Source: Streptomyces avicenniae
GTDB taxonomy: Bacteria; Actinomycetota; Actinomycetes; Streptomycetales; Streptomycetaceae
NCBI RefSeq assembly: GCF_000719135.1
Contig: NZ_JOEK01000015.1
Span: 78,569-142,568 of the forward strand
DNA length: 64,000 nt
Reading direction: 5' to 3'
Below are positions 41,162-50,394 of this stretch, one piece after another (the stretch's first letter is position 1; each line of letters opens with the position of its first letter). The notes beneath the pieces are model-generated. The model had not been told where the DNA came from and made no database searches. It saw only the letters and a program-made list of their open reading frames with translations. Made by a program: the position numbers and the translations under genes.

Positions 41162-41282
41162 CGCGCTCCGCCCCGCTCGTCACCGACCGACATGTCTGGC
41201 CGAGCACACTAATGCCTCGTTCGCCGCCGCGTCCGACGCGCCCCCGCCTCGGACACCCGGCGGCCCGCGGCCCGGCTCCCGC

Positions 41283-41829
41283 TCAGCCCCGCGCGCGTGC
41301 GCCGAGCAGGCGGGCCGTGCCCCGGGCGGCGGCCGTCGCCGAGGCGAGCACCGTGGCGACGGCGAAGACGAGGGCGCCCGGGTTGACGAAGCCGGGCACC
41401 ATGTCGAGGGTGTGGCCGTCCTCCCAGCTGCAGCGGTAGGAGACCGGGAGGAAGCTCAGCTCGTGATCGGTCAACGCCGGCTCCGACGAGAGCTCGGCAC
41501 GCTCGCCGAAGCGTTCCCACAGGCACTCGATCCAGGGGTCCTCGGGCTGGGCCGTTGACAGCACGCCCACGGAGTAGATCGCGGAGGACGCCCACAGGAG
41601 CAGGACGGAGGTGTGCCACCAGGTCCACGACGCTCCCAGGCCCAGCGAGAAGCCGAGGCCGAGGAAGGTGACCAGCGCGGTGAGGATCGGGAGCTAGAAC
41701 AGCGTCGTACTCAGGGTCCACCTCGGTCGGGGTCGGGGAGCGCGGGACGTCCGGCGCGGAGGTCACGGTGGCCGTCGGCGAGGAGCCGCAGGATGTGCGA
41801 ATCCCGGGCATCCCGGCGTGGGCGCTCAC
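41283..41829 (-). pseudogene. small membrane protein gene interrupted by a frameshift
   Basis: The first part starts at GTG 41829 with GGAG upstream and encodes TVTSAPDVPRSPTPTEVDPEYDAVLAP with almost all G/C third positions. The second part, in another frame, reads ILTALVTFLGLGFSLG...SVLLLWASSAIYSVGVL (two membrane helices), then an extracellular domain with two cysteines and a last helix ending ARLLGARARG at 41283. The second frame has no start codon and is preceded by an in-frame TAG at 41693-41695. A single indel around 41690-41710 would join them. Function unknown. Confidence 0.55.
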
Positions 41830-41937
41830 TCATACCCACTCCACGGGAAAGGCAACGGCCTGTGAACCAGGGGCACTTACCCTAGAACGCGTGAACGGGA
41901 AGTGCCAGTCCGTCACCGCTGCCGGGACGCGGGCGGG

Positions 41938-43476
41938 TCACTCCACCGTCGCCGGGGCGAAGGCGGCGTTGCGGCGGGCCGCCCATTCCAGGCCGGACAC
42001 GCCCTCGTACAGCTCCTGCACCTCGCCGCGCCGGTAGGGCGCGGGCTCCAGCTGGCCGTGGTGCTCCCGGTAGCTGTCGGAGAAGTACGAGCCGGGCACC
42101 TCGTGCCGGTCGCGCAGCGCGTCGGAGAGCGCCAGCAGGTCGCGGCTGAACTGCTCGCCCGACGCCACGTCCGTGGTGCTCATCAGCGTGCCGAAGTGCA
42201 GCGCCTCGTCCGACCCCTCGGCGCCCGGGTGCGCCACGTGCGGGCCGTAGACGTGGCGCGCGATCGCCTCGGGGACGGCGTCGCGGCCCACGGGCGTCGC
42301 CGGGTCGATGCCCCCGGCCGCCGGGTCGAGGAGGAGCTGCACGCCGTCGGCCAGGTTCTCGGCGCCGCGGTAGTCGCGGTGGTAGCTGCCGTACTCCAGC
42401 TTGGGCGCCTGGGAGTTCAGCAGGAGTTCGTTGTCCTCGTAGAGGTAACGCCCCAGCGTGCTCAGGTGACTCGGCTCCAGCTGGTCGTAGAACGTGCGCA
42501 GGTACGCGGCCTCCCACAGCGTCATCACGCGCAGCGGCGCGCCGTCCTCGCCGTCGAACGGCGGGGCCTGCGGCAGGACGTCGTCCACGATCGCGCCCAT
42601 GACCGCCGTCCAGCGTTCCAGCGCCTCGGCGTTGGGCCGGTCCTTCTCCAGCTCGGCGGCGACCTCGCGCCCGGCGAACTCCGCCATCTGCGGCGTGGTG
42701 AAGATGTCGAGCGGGCCCTCGGACAGGTCCACGTGCTCGGCGTCGATGACCTGCGCGTACGCGGCGAGCGTGCGCCGGTAGGCGGTGATCTCGTCGGCGA
42801 TGTCCTCGTCGCAGGCGCGGGCCGCGTCGCCCGCCTTGTCCAGGTACTTCTTCCTGATCTCCTCGCCGAGCCGCGGCGGCAATCGGTAGAACGCCTGCCC
42901 GTCGTCGAGCGTCGGGAAGATGAGCTGGGACGAGCCGGCGTGCGCCACCGTCACCGGCGGCGCGAGCATGCCGGGCGCGGTGTTGTCCTGGCCGAGACCC
43001 ACCGGGCTCCCGCCGCCGGGGACGGCGTCCGCCAGCGCGGAGTTCCAGCCGTTCCACTCCTCCACGGCCTCGGCCGACAGGCGGGAGATCTTGACGTCGA
43101 GGCCGCCGTCCTCGATGAACGCGACGACCCTCTCCTCGGTCTCGACGGCGAGGTTCGCCGCCCGCAGCAGGGCGGTGACGGCCCGTTCCATGCCCTCGGG
43201 GTCCGACTGGCGGCGCGTCTGGCCGTCCCTGGCGGGCGCGTCCGCGAGGGAGGAGCCGTTCGCCGAGCCCGCGTCGGCGGCGAGCGCGGAGGCCCGCTGC
43301 CCCAGGTCGATCGTGACGTCGGACTCCTCGGCCGCGCGCCGGTAGGCGACGGCGCTGTCCCTGATGGCCGACGGGTCGATCTCGGTGGAGAACGCCTCCT
43401 GGCGCCGCCACGGGTCCTTCCCCGCGGCGTCCGTGACCTGTTCGCGACGGAAACGGAAGTCGGGCACGTAGGACAT
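41938..43476 (-). CDS. large WXG100-associated protein of unknown function
   Basis: This 512-residue protein has no signal peptide and no clear membrane helix. The first 110 residues look like a helical WXG/TPR-type export domain (EIDPSAIRDSAVAYRRAAEESDVTIDL). The rest is mixed alpha/beta with repeated FYRLPPRLGEEIRKKYLD and SGEQFSRDLLALSDALRD blocks. It follows the WXG100 gene in the same direction, so it may be a substrate of the secretion ATPase encoded opposite. No catalytic motif is recognised. Confidence 0.7.
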   Translation of the reverse strand: MSYVPDFRFRREQVTDAAGKDPWRRQEAFSTEIDPSAIRDSAVAYRRAAEESDVTIDLGQRASALAADAGSANGSSLADAPARDGQTRRQSDPEGMERAVTALLRAANLAVETEERVVAFIEDGGLDVKISRLSAEAVEEWNGWNSALADAVPGGGSPVGLGQDNTAPGMLAPPVTVAHAGSSQLIFPTLDDGQAFYRLPPRLGEEIRKKYLDKAGDAARACDEDIADEITAYRRTLAAYAQVIDAEHVDLSEGPLDIFTTPQMAEFAGREVAAELEKDRPNAEALERWTAVMGAIVDDVLPQAPPFDGEDGAPLRVMTLWEAAYLRTFYDQLEPSHLSTLGRYLYEDNELLLNSQAPKLEYGSYHRDYRGAENLADGVQLLLDPAAGGIDPATPVGRDAVPEAIARHVYGPHVAHPGAEGSDEALHFGTLMSTTDVASGEQFSRDLLALSDALRDRHEVPGSYFSDSYREHHGQLEPAPYRRGEVQELYEGVSGLEWAARRNAAFAPATVE

Positions 43477-43512
43477 GGCCCCGTTCTACCGTGTTTCCGC
43501 CCGGAAAACCAT

Positions 43513-43557
43513 ACGGTGCGGTACGGAAGGCGGTGGACGCCTCCCGTACCGCACCGT
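43513..43557 (-). terminator. 14-bp stem-loop between the WXG100 gene and the next gene
   Basis: ACGGTGCGGTACGG (43513-43526) pairs perfectly with CCGTACCGCACCGT (43544-43557). It lies 18 bp past the WXG100 stop, so most transcripts may end there and the large gene would be made at a lower level. Confidence 0.6.
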
Positions 43558-43574
43558 CACGCGTCGGGGCGCGG

Positions 43575-43871
43575 TCAGCCGAGCGAGCTCTCCAGCCCGG
43601 CGTCCGTCTCCTCAAGGGTGTCGGCGGCGGTCTGGAGGAAGCCGCCCATGCCTTCGAGACCTTCGAGCACCTTCTTGGCGCCGGTGGTGAACTCGCGGTA
43701 CGCCTCGTCGAAGCGGCGCGAGGAGCGGGACGTCACATACCCGTCCGACACCAGACCCTGGATGTAGGACTGCAGCTCGTCGAGCTTGCTGTCCAGCGTC
43801 TGCCACTCGGTCTTGAGGCGCTGACCCGCGTCCCGCATCTCCTGATATGTGACTTGCATGTCGCCAGCCAT
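43575..43871 (-). CDS. WXG100-family (Esx) protein
   Basis: This 98-residue helical-hairpin protein starts MAGDMQVTYQEMRDAG and is of the usual Esx length. The central WXG turn is replaced by SDGYVTSRSSRRFDEAY, a variant I recall in other actinobacterial Esx proteins. The second helix includes FTTGAKKVLEGLEGMGGFL. GAGGAGGGG precedes ATG 43871. It is divergent from the EssC-like ATPase gene across about 310 bp, so it is a probable type VII substrate. Confidence 0.85.
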   Translation of the reverse strand: MAGDMQVTYQEMRDAGQRLKTEWQTLDSKLDELQSYIQGLVSDGYVTSRSSRRFDEAYREFTTGAKKVLEGLEGMGGFLQTAADTLEETDAGLESSLG

Positions 43872-44181
43872 GGCACATCCCCTCCTCTGCGAAAGCGGCG
43901 GGCGCGAAACCCTGCCGCTGGATTGCCTGTTGCGGCCCCGGCGTCCCGGCCGAGCCGGTTCCCGTTCAAGCGTACGTCCGGGACGAGAAGGCGCGGTACC
44001 CCGCTCAAGGGGCCGCCCCCGGTGTCCCGTTCCCCTGGGGGGACGCGCGCGGCGGGCCCCGCGGTTCCCCGCGTACGTGGCCGTTCCGTGCGGGCCTCCT
44101 GCCTGGGTGTCACCGGCCACCCGGATGGGCTTATGGTCGTGTTCAGGCAAGCGAATGCTGTGCGGCAACGGGAGGAACAGC
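43872..44181. other. divergent region between the Esx and EssC genes
   Basis: No gene is seen in these 310 bp. Both ribosome binding sites are here (GAGGAGGGG leftward, GGGAGGAA rightward). TATGGT near 44132 could be a rightward -10, but no matching -35 or operator stands out. Confidence 0.4.
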
Positions 44182-47100
44182 GTGCGTCTGACCCTGACAG
44201 TCGTGGACCCGGTCGGGGGCCGCAGCGCGGACACGGTGATCGACGCGGCGGACGAGACCCCGGTGGGCGCCCTCACGCCCGAACTGATGCGCGCGGTGGG
44301 CGCGCCGTCGCACGGCGGGCAGCCCGGCGGTCCCGGCGGCACCCCGCTGTTCGTCGCGGGCGAGTACCTCGACCCGGCGCTGACGCTCGTCCAGGCGCCG
44401 TTGCGCGAGGGCACCGTCGTCAGCCTGCACAACCCGAGCGGCTGCTGGCCCGCCGAGCCCGCCGGCACCGTCGAACTCCGCGTCGTCGGCGGCCCGGCGG
44501 CCGGGGCCGTGCACCGGATCGCCACCGGGCGCGTGGACATCGGCAACAGCCCGGACGTCCACATCCACGTCGCCGACGCCTCGTTGCCCGAGCGGGCGAT
44601 GTCCCTGCGCGTCGCGGCCGACGGCACCTGCAAGGTCACCGTCTACACGCCGGAACAGCCGACGATGGACGGCGAGGCGTTCGTCCACACCGAGGGTGAC
44701 CGCGCCGACTGGAAACTCGGCAAACAACTCGCCGTCGGCGACTCGCTGTTCGAGCTGACGCCGTACTTCCCGCCGGACGCCGCCCTCAAGGTCTCCGAGG
44801 ACGGCGCCGGGCTCGACTACAACCGCCCGCCCCGCATCCTGCCCCCCGAGCGGCAGACCAAGTTCAACCTGCCGAGGCCGCCGGGCGAACGCGAACGGCG
44901 GCCCGTGCCCTGGCTGATGGCGCTGCTCCCGCTGGTCGCCGCCGTCGCCATGGCCTACTTCACCGGCCGCTGGCAGTTCCTGCTCATGGCCTTCATGAGC
45001 CCGATCCTGCTGCTGTCCAACAACGCGATGGAGAAGAAGCGCGGCCGGATCACGCACGCGCAGAAACTCGCCGAGTACAAGGAACGCAAGGCCAGGATCG
45101 AGAAGGACGCCCGCGACGCGCTGATCGCCGAACGGTTCGCCCGCCGCCACGCCGCCCCCGACCCCGCCACCGTCCTCGCCCAGACCACCGGCCCGCGCAC
45201 CCGCCTGTGGGAGCGCCGCCGCGCCGACCAGGACCACCTGCTGCTGCGCGTCGGCACCGTCGAGGCCGACTCCGAGGTCGTCCTGAACGACCCGGAGCAG
45301 GACGAGCACAAGCGCCAGGTCGCCTGGAAGATCGCCGACGCCCCCGTGACGCTCCCGCTGCGCACCCTCGGCGTCGTCGGTTACGCGGGCGGGGGCGACA
45401 GCGCCCGCGCCCTGGCCCGCTGGTCGCTCGGCCAGATCGCCGCGCTGCACAGCCCCACCGACGTCCAGCTGTACGTCCTCACCGACGGCTCAGGCCAGTA
45501 CTCCTGGCAGTGGCTGCGCTGGCTCCCGCACGCGCGGCCCGCCGCCGAGCAGGACGCCAACGTGCTGCTCGGCTCCGACGCCGAGACGGTCGGCGCCCGC
45601 ATCGCCGAGCTGACCCAGCTCCTCGACGCACGCCAGAAGGCCGCCAAGCAGGCCAGGTCGAGCGGCCAGACGACGTTCAAGGACGCCGACATCGTCGTCG
45701 TCCTCGACGGCTCGCGCCGTATGCGGTCGCTGCCCGGCGTGATCCGGCTGCTGCGCGAGGGCCCGGCGGCCTCGATGTTCGCGATCTGCGTGGACGACGA
45801 GGAGCGGTTCCTGCCCGGCGAGTGCCAGGCGGTCGTCGTCGCCGAGCCCAACCCCGACCGCCCGCTCCCCGGCGGCGGCACCCCGCGCAACCCCGGGTAC
45901 GCCACCGGGTTCCACACGTTCCTGGCCGTCCCCGGCAGCGCGCCCGGCTCGGCGCAGGAGGCGCGCCCGGCGACCACCGCCGACCGGCTGCGCGTGGAGC
46001 AGGCCGGGGCGTTCCGCGTGCGCGGCGTGCGTCCCGACTGGGTGCTGCCCGAGTGGTGCGAGCTGCTGGCCCGTTCGCTGGCGCCGCTGCGGGACATCAG
46101 CGGCGAGTCGGAGGACGCGGCGCTGCCGTCCGCGAGCCGCCTGCTCGACGTGATCGAGATGGAGCCGCCGACCTCGGGGGCCATCGCGGCGCGCTGGCGC
46201 CTCGGCGGCCAGTCCACCGAGGCGGTCATCGGCGAGAGTTACGACGGCGCGTTCTCCATCGACCTGCGGCGCGACGGGCCGCACGGCCTGATCGCGGGCA
46301 CCACCGGCTCCGGCAAGTCGGAGCTGCTCCAGACGATCGTCGCGTCCCTCGCCGTGGCCAACACGCCCGAGAACATGACGTTCGTCCTCGTGGACTACAA
46401 GGGCGGCTCCGCGTTCAAGGACTGTGTGCAACTCCCGCACACCGTCGGCATGGTCACCGACCTCGACAACTACCTCGTGGAACGCGCCCTCGCCTCCCTC
46501 GGCGCCGAACTGACGCGCCGGGAGCACATCCTGGCGGACGTCGGCGCGAAGGACATCGAGGACTACCAGGACCTCGTGCGCCGCAGCCCCGGGCAGCTCG
46601 CGCCCATGCCGCGCCTGCTCATCGTCATCGACGAGTTCGCCTCGATGGTCCGCGAACTGCCCGACTTCGTGAAGGGCCTCGTCAACATCGCGCAGCGCGG
46701 ACGGTCCCTCGGCATCCACCTGCTGCTGGCCACGCAGCGGCCCAGCGGCGTCGTCTCGCCCGAGATCCGCGCCAACACCAACCTGCGGATCGCGCTGCGC
46801 GTCACGGACGGCAGCGAGTCCACGGACGTCATCGACGCGCCGGACGCCGGGTTCATCGCCAAGTCCACGCCGGGGCGCGCGTACGTCAGGCTCGGGCACG
46901 CCTCCCTCGTGCCGTTCCAGTCGGGACGTGTCGGCGGGCGGCGGCCCGGCGCCGTCGATCCGGCGGTGGCGCGGCCCTGGTCGGCGGTCCTCGACTGGAA
47001 CGGCCTCGGGCGTGGCCGGCTGCGCAAGCCGCCCGGCGCCAAGTCCGAGGAGGAGGAGATCACCGACCTGAAGGTCCTGGTGGACGCCGTCATCGACGCG

Positions 47101-48726
47101 GACCGGCAGCTCGGCTTCACGAAGCAGCACAGCCCGTGGCTCCCGGCCCTCGACGGCCAGGTGCTGCTGCGCGACCTCGAACACCCGGCGCCCGCCGGGA
47201 CGCTGCCCGCCGCGCCGTTCGGCGTGGAGGACCTGCCGGAGCAGCAGGCGCGGCGTTCGGTGGCGATCGACTTCAAGACCTTCGGCCACATGATCCTGGG
47301 CGGCGCGCCGCGCAGCGGCAGGTCGCAGACGCTGCGGACGATCGCCGGGTCGCTGGCCTGGGTCCACTCCGCCGAGGACGTCCACCTGTACGGCATCGAC
47401 TGCGGCAACGGCGCGCTCAACGCGCTGACGAAGCTGCCGAACTGCGGCGCGGTCGTGACCCGTAACCAGGTCGAGCGCGTGCGCCGCCTCATCCGCCGCC
47501 TGCGGCAGGAGATGGACCGCCGCCAGGACCTGCTGTCCGCCGACGCGCTGGCCGACATCAGCGAGCAGCGGGCGACGGCCGAGCCGGGCAAGCGGCTGCC
47601 GCACATCGTCGTCCTGCTGGACCGCTGGGAGGGCTGGACCAACACGCTGGGCGAGGTGGACCACGGCGCGCTGTCCGACGAGCTGTTCGTCATCTTCCGG
47701 GAGGGCGCGAGCGTCGGTATCCACATGATCGTGGCGGGCGACCGCACCGTGCTGTCCGGCCGGATCGCGACGCTGACCGAGGACAAGTACGCGCTGCGGC
47801 TGGCCGACAAGGGCGACTACTCGGGCGTCGGCCTCACGTCGCGGAAGGTGCCGGACGACGTGCCGGACGGCCGGATGTTCCGCAACCAGGCCGCCACGCA
47901 GATCCAGGTGGCCGTGCTGGCGGACGAGTTGTCGGGCCAGGCGCAGGCCGCCGCGCTGACGGCGATCGGCGACTGGGCGGCGGAGCGGGACCGCGCGGTC
48001 GCGCGGGCGCGCCGTCCGTTCCGCGTCGATGTGCTGCCCAGCCGCCTCACGTTCGCCGACGCCTGGGAGAAGCGGGACCCGGAGGCGTCCGAGTCGCGCC
48101 TGTGGGGCCTCATCGGCGTGGGCGGCGACGAACTGATGGGCTACGGGCCCGACCTGGCGCAGGGCACGCCCGCGTTCATCGTGGCGGGCCCGGCCAAGTC
48201 GGGGCGGTCCACGGTGCTGGCAATGCTGGCCGACTCGTACCTGGCGCGCGGGGTGCGCGTCGTGGTGGCGGCGCCGCGGCCGTCGCCGCTGCGTGACCTG
48301 GCGGGCAGGGACGGCGTGGTGCAGGTCTTCACCGGGGACGACATCTCGGAGAAGGAGGTCCGCGAGGCGCTGAGCACGTCGTCCAAGGAGCACCCGATCG
48401 TGGTGTTCGTGGACGACGCGGAGGATCTGCGCCGCTGCGACGCCGACCCCGAGCTGAAGGCGATCATCACGCAGGGCGCCGATCTGGGCCGCTACCTGGT
48501 GCTCGGCGGCGACGAGGGCGACATCGGCGGTGGCTTCTCCGGCTGGCAGGTCGAGGCGAAGAAGGCCAGGCGCGGCGTGCTGCTCTCCCCGGCGTCGCAC
48601 CGCTCGGGCGAGCTGATCGGCGCGAAGCTGCCGCGCAGCGCCGCCGCCGAGCAGGTCACGCCGGGCAAGGGCATCCTGCACCTCGGCGACGGGACGGCGT
48701 TCACGGTGACGACGCCCGCGCCCTGA
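44182..48726 (+). CDS. eccC: EssC/EccC-type FtsK ATPase of a type VII secretion system
   Basis: This is a 1514-residue motor. The N-terminus has a ubiquitin-like start (VRLTLTVVDPVGGRSADTVI) and an FHA-like domain (ELRVVGGPAAGAVHRI, then SLPERAMSLRV). Two membrane helices near residues 253-290 follow, and then three FtsK ATPase domains. Domain 1 is complete: Walker A AGTTGSGKS near residue 706 and Walker B LLIVIDEFA. Domains 2 and 3 have arginine where the Walker lysine belongs (GAPRSGRSQ near 1040, GPAKSGRST near 1336). GTG 44182 follows GGGAGGAA. No other ESX core component is encoded here. Confidence 0.92.
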   Translation: MRLTLTVVDPVGGRSADTVIDAADETPVGALTPELMRAVGAPSHGGQPGGPGGTPLFVAGEYLDPALTLVQAPLREGTVVSLHNPSGCWPAEPAGTVELRVVGGPAAGAVHRIATGRVDIGNSPDVHIHVADASLPERAMSLRVAADGTCKVTVYTPEQPTMDGEAFVHTEGDRADWKLGKQLAVGDSLFELTPYFPPDAALKVSEDGAGLDYNRPPRILPPERQTKFNLPRPPGERERRPVPWLMALLPLVAAVAMAYFTGRWQFLLMAFMSPILLLSNNAMEKKRGRITHAQKLAEYKERKARIEKDARDALIAERFARRHAAPDPATVLAQTTGPRTRLWERRRADQDHLLLRVGTVEADSEVVLNDPEQDEHKRQVAWKIADAPVTLPLRTLGVVGYAGGGDSARALARWSLGQIAALHSPTDVQLYVLTDGSGQYSWQWLRWLPHARPAAEQDANVLLGSDAETVGARIAELTQLLDARQKAAKQARSSGQTTFKDADIVVVLDGSRRMRSLPGVIRLLREGPAASMFAICVDDEERFLPGECQAVVVAEPNPDRPLPGGGTPRNPGYATGFHTFLAVPGSAPGSAQEARPATTADRLRVEQAGAFRVRGVRPDWVLPEWCELLARSLAPLRDISGESEDAALPSASRLLDVIEMEPPTSGAIAARWRLGGQSTEAVIGESYDGAFSIDLRRDGPHGLIAGTTGSGKSELLQTIVASLAVANTPENMTFVLVDYKGGSAFKDCVQLPHTVGMVTDLDNYLVERALASLGAELTRREHILADVGAKDIEDYQDLVRRSPGQLAPMPRLLIVIDEFASMVRELPDFVKGLVNIAQRGRSLGIHLLLATQRPSGVVSPEIRANTNLRIALRVTDGSESTDVIDAPDAGFIAKSTPGRAYVRLGHASLVPFQSGRVGGRRPGAVDPAVARPWSAVLDWNGLGRGRLRKPPGAKSEEEEITDLKVLVDAVIDADRQLGFTKQHSPWLPALDGQVLLRDLEHPAPAGTLPAAPFGVEDLPEQQARRSVAIDFKTFGHMILGGAPRSGRSQTLRTIAGSLAWVHSAEDVHLYGIDCGNGALNALTKLPNCGAVVTRNQVERVRRLIRRLRQEMDRRQDLLSADALADISEQRATAEPGKRLPHIVVLLDRWEGWTNTLGEVDHGALSDELFVIFREGASVGIHMIVAGDRTVLSGRIATLTEDKYALRLADKGDYSGVGLTSRKVPDDVPDGRMFRNQAATQIQVAVLADELSGQAQAAALTAIGDWAAERDRAVARARRPFRVDVLPSRLTFADAWEKRDPEASESRLWGLIGVGGDELMGYGPDLAQGTPAFIVAGPAKSGRSTVLAMLADSYLARGVRVVVAAPRPSPLRDLAGRDGVVQVFTGDDISEKEVREALSTSSKEHPIVVFVDDAEDLRRCDADPELKAIITQGADLGRYLVLGGDEGDIGGGFSGWQVEAKKARRGVLLSPASHRSGELIGAKLPRSAAAEQVTPGKGILHLGDGTAFTVTTPAP

Positions 48727-48750
48727 CGCGGTGGGCGAGCGCGCACAGGA

Positions 48751-48782
48751 AAGCGGCCGGGCCCCGAGGGGTCCGGCCGCTT
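48751..48782. terminator. bidirectional terminator after eccC
   Basis: AAGCGGCCGG (48751-48760) pairs perfectly with CCGGCCGCTT (48773-48782). It sits between the converging eccC and LAETG-protein genes. Confidence 0.7.
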
Positions 48783-48799
48783 CCGTGTGGAGCAGGGCG

Positions 48800-49699
48800 T
48801 CAGGCGGGGGTGTTGCTCCCGCCACGGCGCTTCGCGAAGAACGCGGCGCCGCCGCCGAGGACCAGCAGACCCGCGCCGACGGAGGCGAACAGCGTCAGCT
48901 GCGAGCCGTTGCCGCCGGTCTCGGCCAGGTCGGGGGTCTCGGAGACCGGCAGGACGATGGGCTCGCCCACGGGGACCTCGCCGCCCAGGTCGGTGTCGGG
49001 CACCGGCACGGGGGTGACGGGGGTCTCCGGCGCCTCCTCGGTGGGCTCGTCCGTGGGCTCCTCGCTGGGGGCCTCCTCGGTCGGCTCGTCCGTCGGCTCG
49101 TCGGTCGGCGGCTCCTCGGTGGGCTCGGTGGGCTCGTCGGTCGGCGGCTCCGTCGGCGTCTCGGGCTCGCACGGCGACTCGCCGTTCCAGGCCGCGATCA
49201 GGTTCTGCGGCGTGGGGGAGTTCGGGTAGTGCGGCAGCGCGCCGTTGCCCTCGGTGCCGTCGTACTTGGTGCCGTTGCCGTACAGGTCGATCTGCCCGAA
49301 GCAGGTCGGCACGTACGCGCTGACGTCGAGGGTGTCCTCGGGCGTCTCGCTGCTGAGCACCGTGGTGTCCCAGCCGAGGAACGACTGCGTGCCGGAGGTC
49401 TCCCAGGACGGGCCCTCGGCGTTGTAGGACGCGAGCGAGACGGGGTACTCGCAGCCCTCGGTGATGTTGCCGGTGAGGCGGACGGAGATGGTGGTCGGGG
49501 CGCCGCCGGTGTAACGACCGGTGGTGGACCAGGTGGCCCCGCCGTCGGTCGAGTTCTCGATGGTGACCTCGCCGCACGAGTCGGTGGCCAGCGCGGGGGA
49601 GGCGCCGAGGCCCACGAGGGACAGGCCGGCGAGCCCGGTGACGCTGACCACGCCGATGGCGGATCTGAGGACGGAACGCTTGTTGGTTGAACGCTGCAC
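48800..49699 (-). CDS. LAXTG sortase-anchored surface protein with acidic repeats
   Basis: This 299-residue protein has a signal peptide (VLRSAIGVVSVTGLAGLSLVG, cleavage likely near ALA-TD), a globular part of about 120 residues with four cysteines, and a Thr/Glu/Pro stalk of about 60 residues in PTDEP/PTEE units. It ends with the sorting signal LAETG, a hydrophobic helix and KRRGG, which fits class E sortases of Streptomyces. GTG 49699 with GGGAG upstream is chosen over 49747. It should be covalently attached to peptidoglycan; no sortase gene lies in the window. Confidence 0.85.
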   Translation of the reverse strand: MQRSTNKRSVLRSAIGVVSVTGLAGLSLVGLGASPALATDSCGEVTIENSTDGGATWSTTGRYTGGAPTTISVRLTGNITEGCEYPVSLASYNAEGPSWETSGTQSFLGWDTTVLSSETPEDTLDVSAYVPTCFGQIDLYGNGTKYDGTEGNGALPHYPNSPTPQNLIAAWNGESPCEPETPTEPPTDEPTEPTEEPPTDEPTDEPTEEAPSEEPTDEPTEEAPETPVTPVPVPDTDLGGEVPVGEPIVLPVSETPDLAETGGNGSQLTLFASVGAGLLVLGGGAAFFAKRRGGSNTPA

Positions 49700-50028
49700 C
49701 TGAGTGCTCCCTGCATGCGGGGCGGAGAACCGTGGTCGAGACGGCACGAGGCGGATGCATCACGCTTCGCGAGGGGCAGTCTGCGACCTGCGGGAATTCT
49801 TGCCGCCGAAGCGAGAGGGCCGCTGCCTGGTGGCAAGGCGGCCGGATACCCCGCGATTTCATCACCTCGTACGGTAATCGGGTAATCGCCTCTGCGGCGG
49901 AATATCGCGGTTCGTCCGATTTTGCTCGCGAACAATTACGAATCCGTTATGCGAACGCCCGTCCACCCTCCGGCGCGCGCGACGTTCCCGCGCCCCCGCC
50001 CTGAACGGCCCCACCACCGGTCGGACCG
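49700..50028. other. upstream region of the LAETG-protein gene
   Basis: No gene is seen in about 330 bp. It is less GC-rich around 49860-49960 and contains a short direct repeat (GGTAATCGGGTAATCG). It should hold the leftward promoter of the surface-protein gene, but no convincing -35/-10 pair was found. Confidence 0.4.
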
Positions 50029-50361
50029 TCAAGGCGCCAGATCACGCAAGGCGTTGCGCGTGCGCGTCAGGTCTTCGAGCCGCTCCTCGACCTGCCGCAG
50101 ATGGCCCGCGATCAGCGCCGCCGTGGGGCCGCTCGGCGCCTGCCCGCTGTCGCGCACACGCAGCACGTCACGGATCTCCGACAGGCTCAGCCCCGCCGCC
50201 TGCGCGCCCCGGATGAACGCCAGGCGGTCCGCGCTCTCCGGCGGGTAGTCCCGGTAGCCGGACGGCGTGCGCGGTGGCTCCGGCAGCAGCCCCGTGCGCT
50301 CGTAGAAACGGACGGTCTTGGCGGTCACCCCCGCCGCGTGGGCCAACGTCCCGATGCGCAT
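50029..50361 (-). CDS. MerR-family regulator
   Basis: This 110-residue protein has the MerR N-terminal HTH (MRIGTLAHAAGVTAKTVRFYERTGLLPEPPRTPSGYRDY) and a coiled-coil dimerisation helix (GHLRQVEERLEDLTRTRNALRDL). It has no cysteine, so the metal sites of CueR/ZntR-type regulators are missing; the signal is unknown. It lies 33 bp past the ABC exporter gene in the same direction and may belong to its operon. Confidence 0.82.
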   Translation of the reverse strand: MRIGTLAHAAGVTAKTVRFYERTGLLPEPPRTPSGYRDYPPESADRLAFIRGAQAAGLSLSEIRDVLRVRDSGQAPSGPTAALIAGHLRQVEERLEDLTRTRNALRDLAP

Positions 50362-50394
50362 GCCCCCAGGATAGGGACGCGACAGGGTGCGGAA

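Noticed and set aside
38069..41212. 1047-residue rightward frame opposite nhaA, trkA and trkH
   Set aside because: Antisense shadow of three well-supported genes; Gln/Arg/His-rich low-complexity translation.
41796..41833. Alternative 40-residue ORF starting at ATG 41833 (MSERPRRDARDS)
   Set aside because: Third positions are much less GC-rich than in the overlapping frame from GTG 41829, and it stops quickly.
45490..48825. 1111-residue leftward frame opposite eccC
   Set aside because: Mirror of the eccC coding frame; no motifs and no ribosome binding site.
49020..49160. Tandem repeats as a CRISPR-like or intergenic repeat array
   Set aside because: Units are irregular and in frame inside the LAETG gene, encoding a PTDEP/PTEE stalk. 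No spacers.
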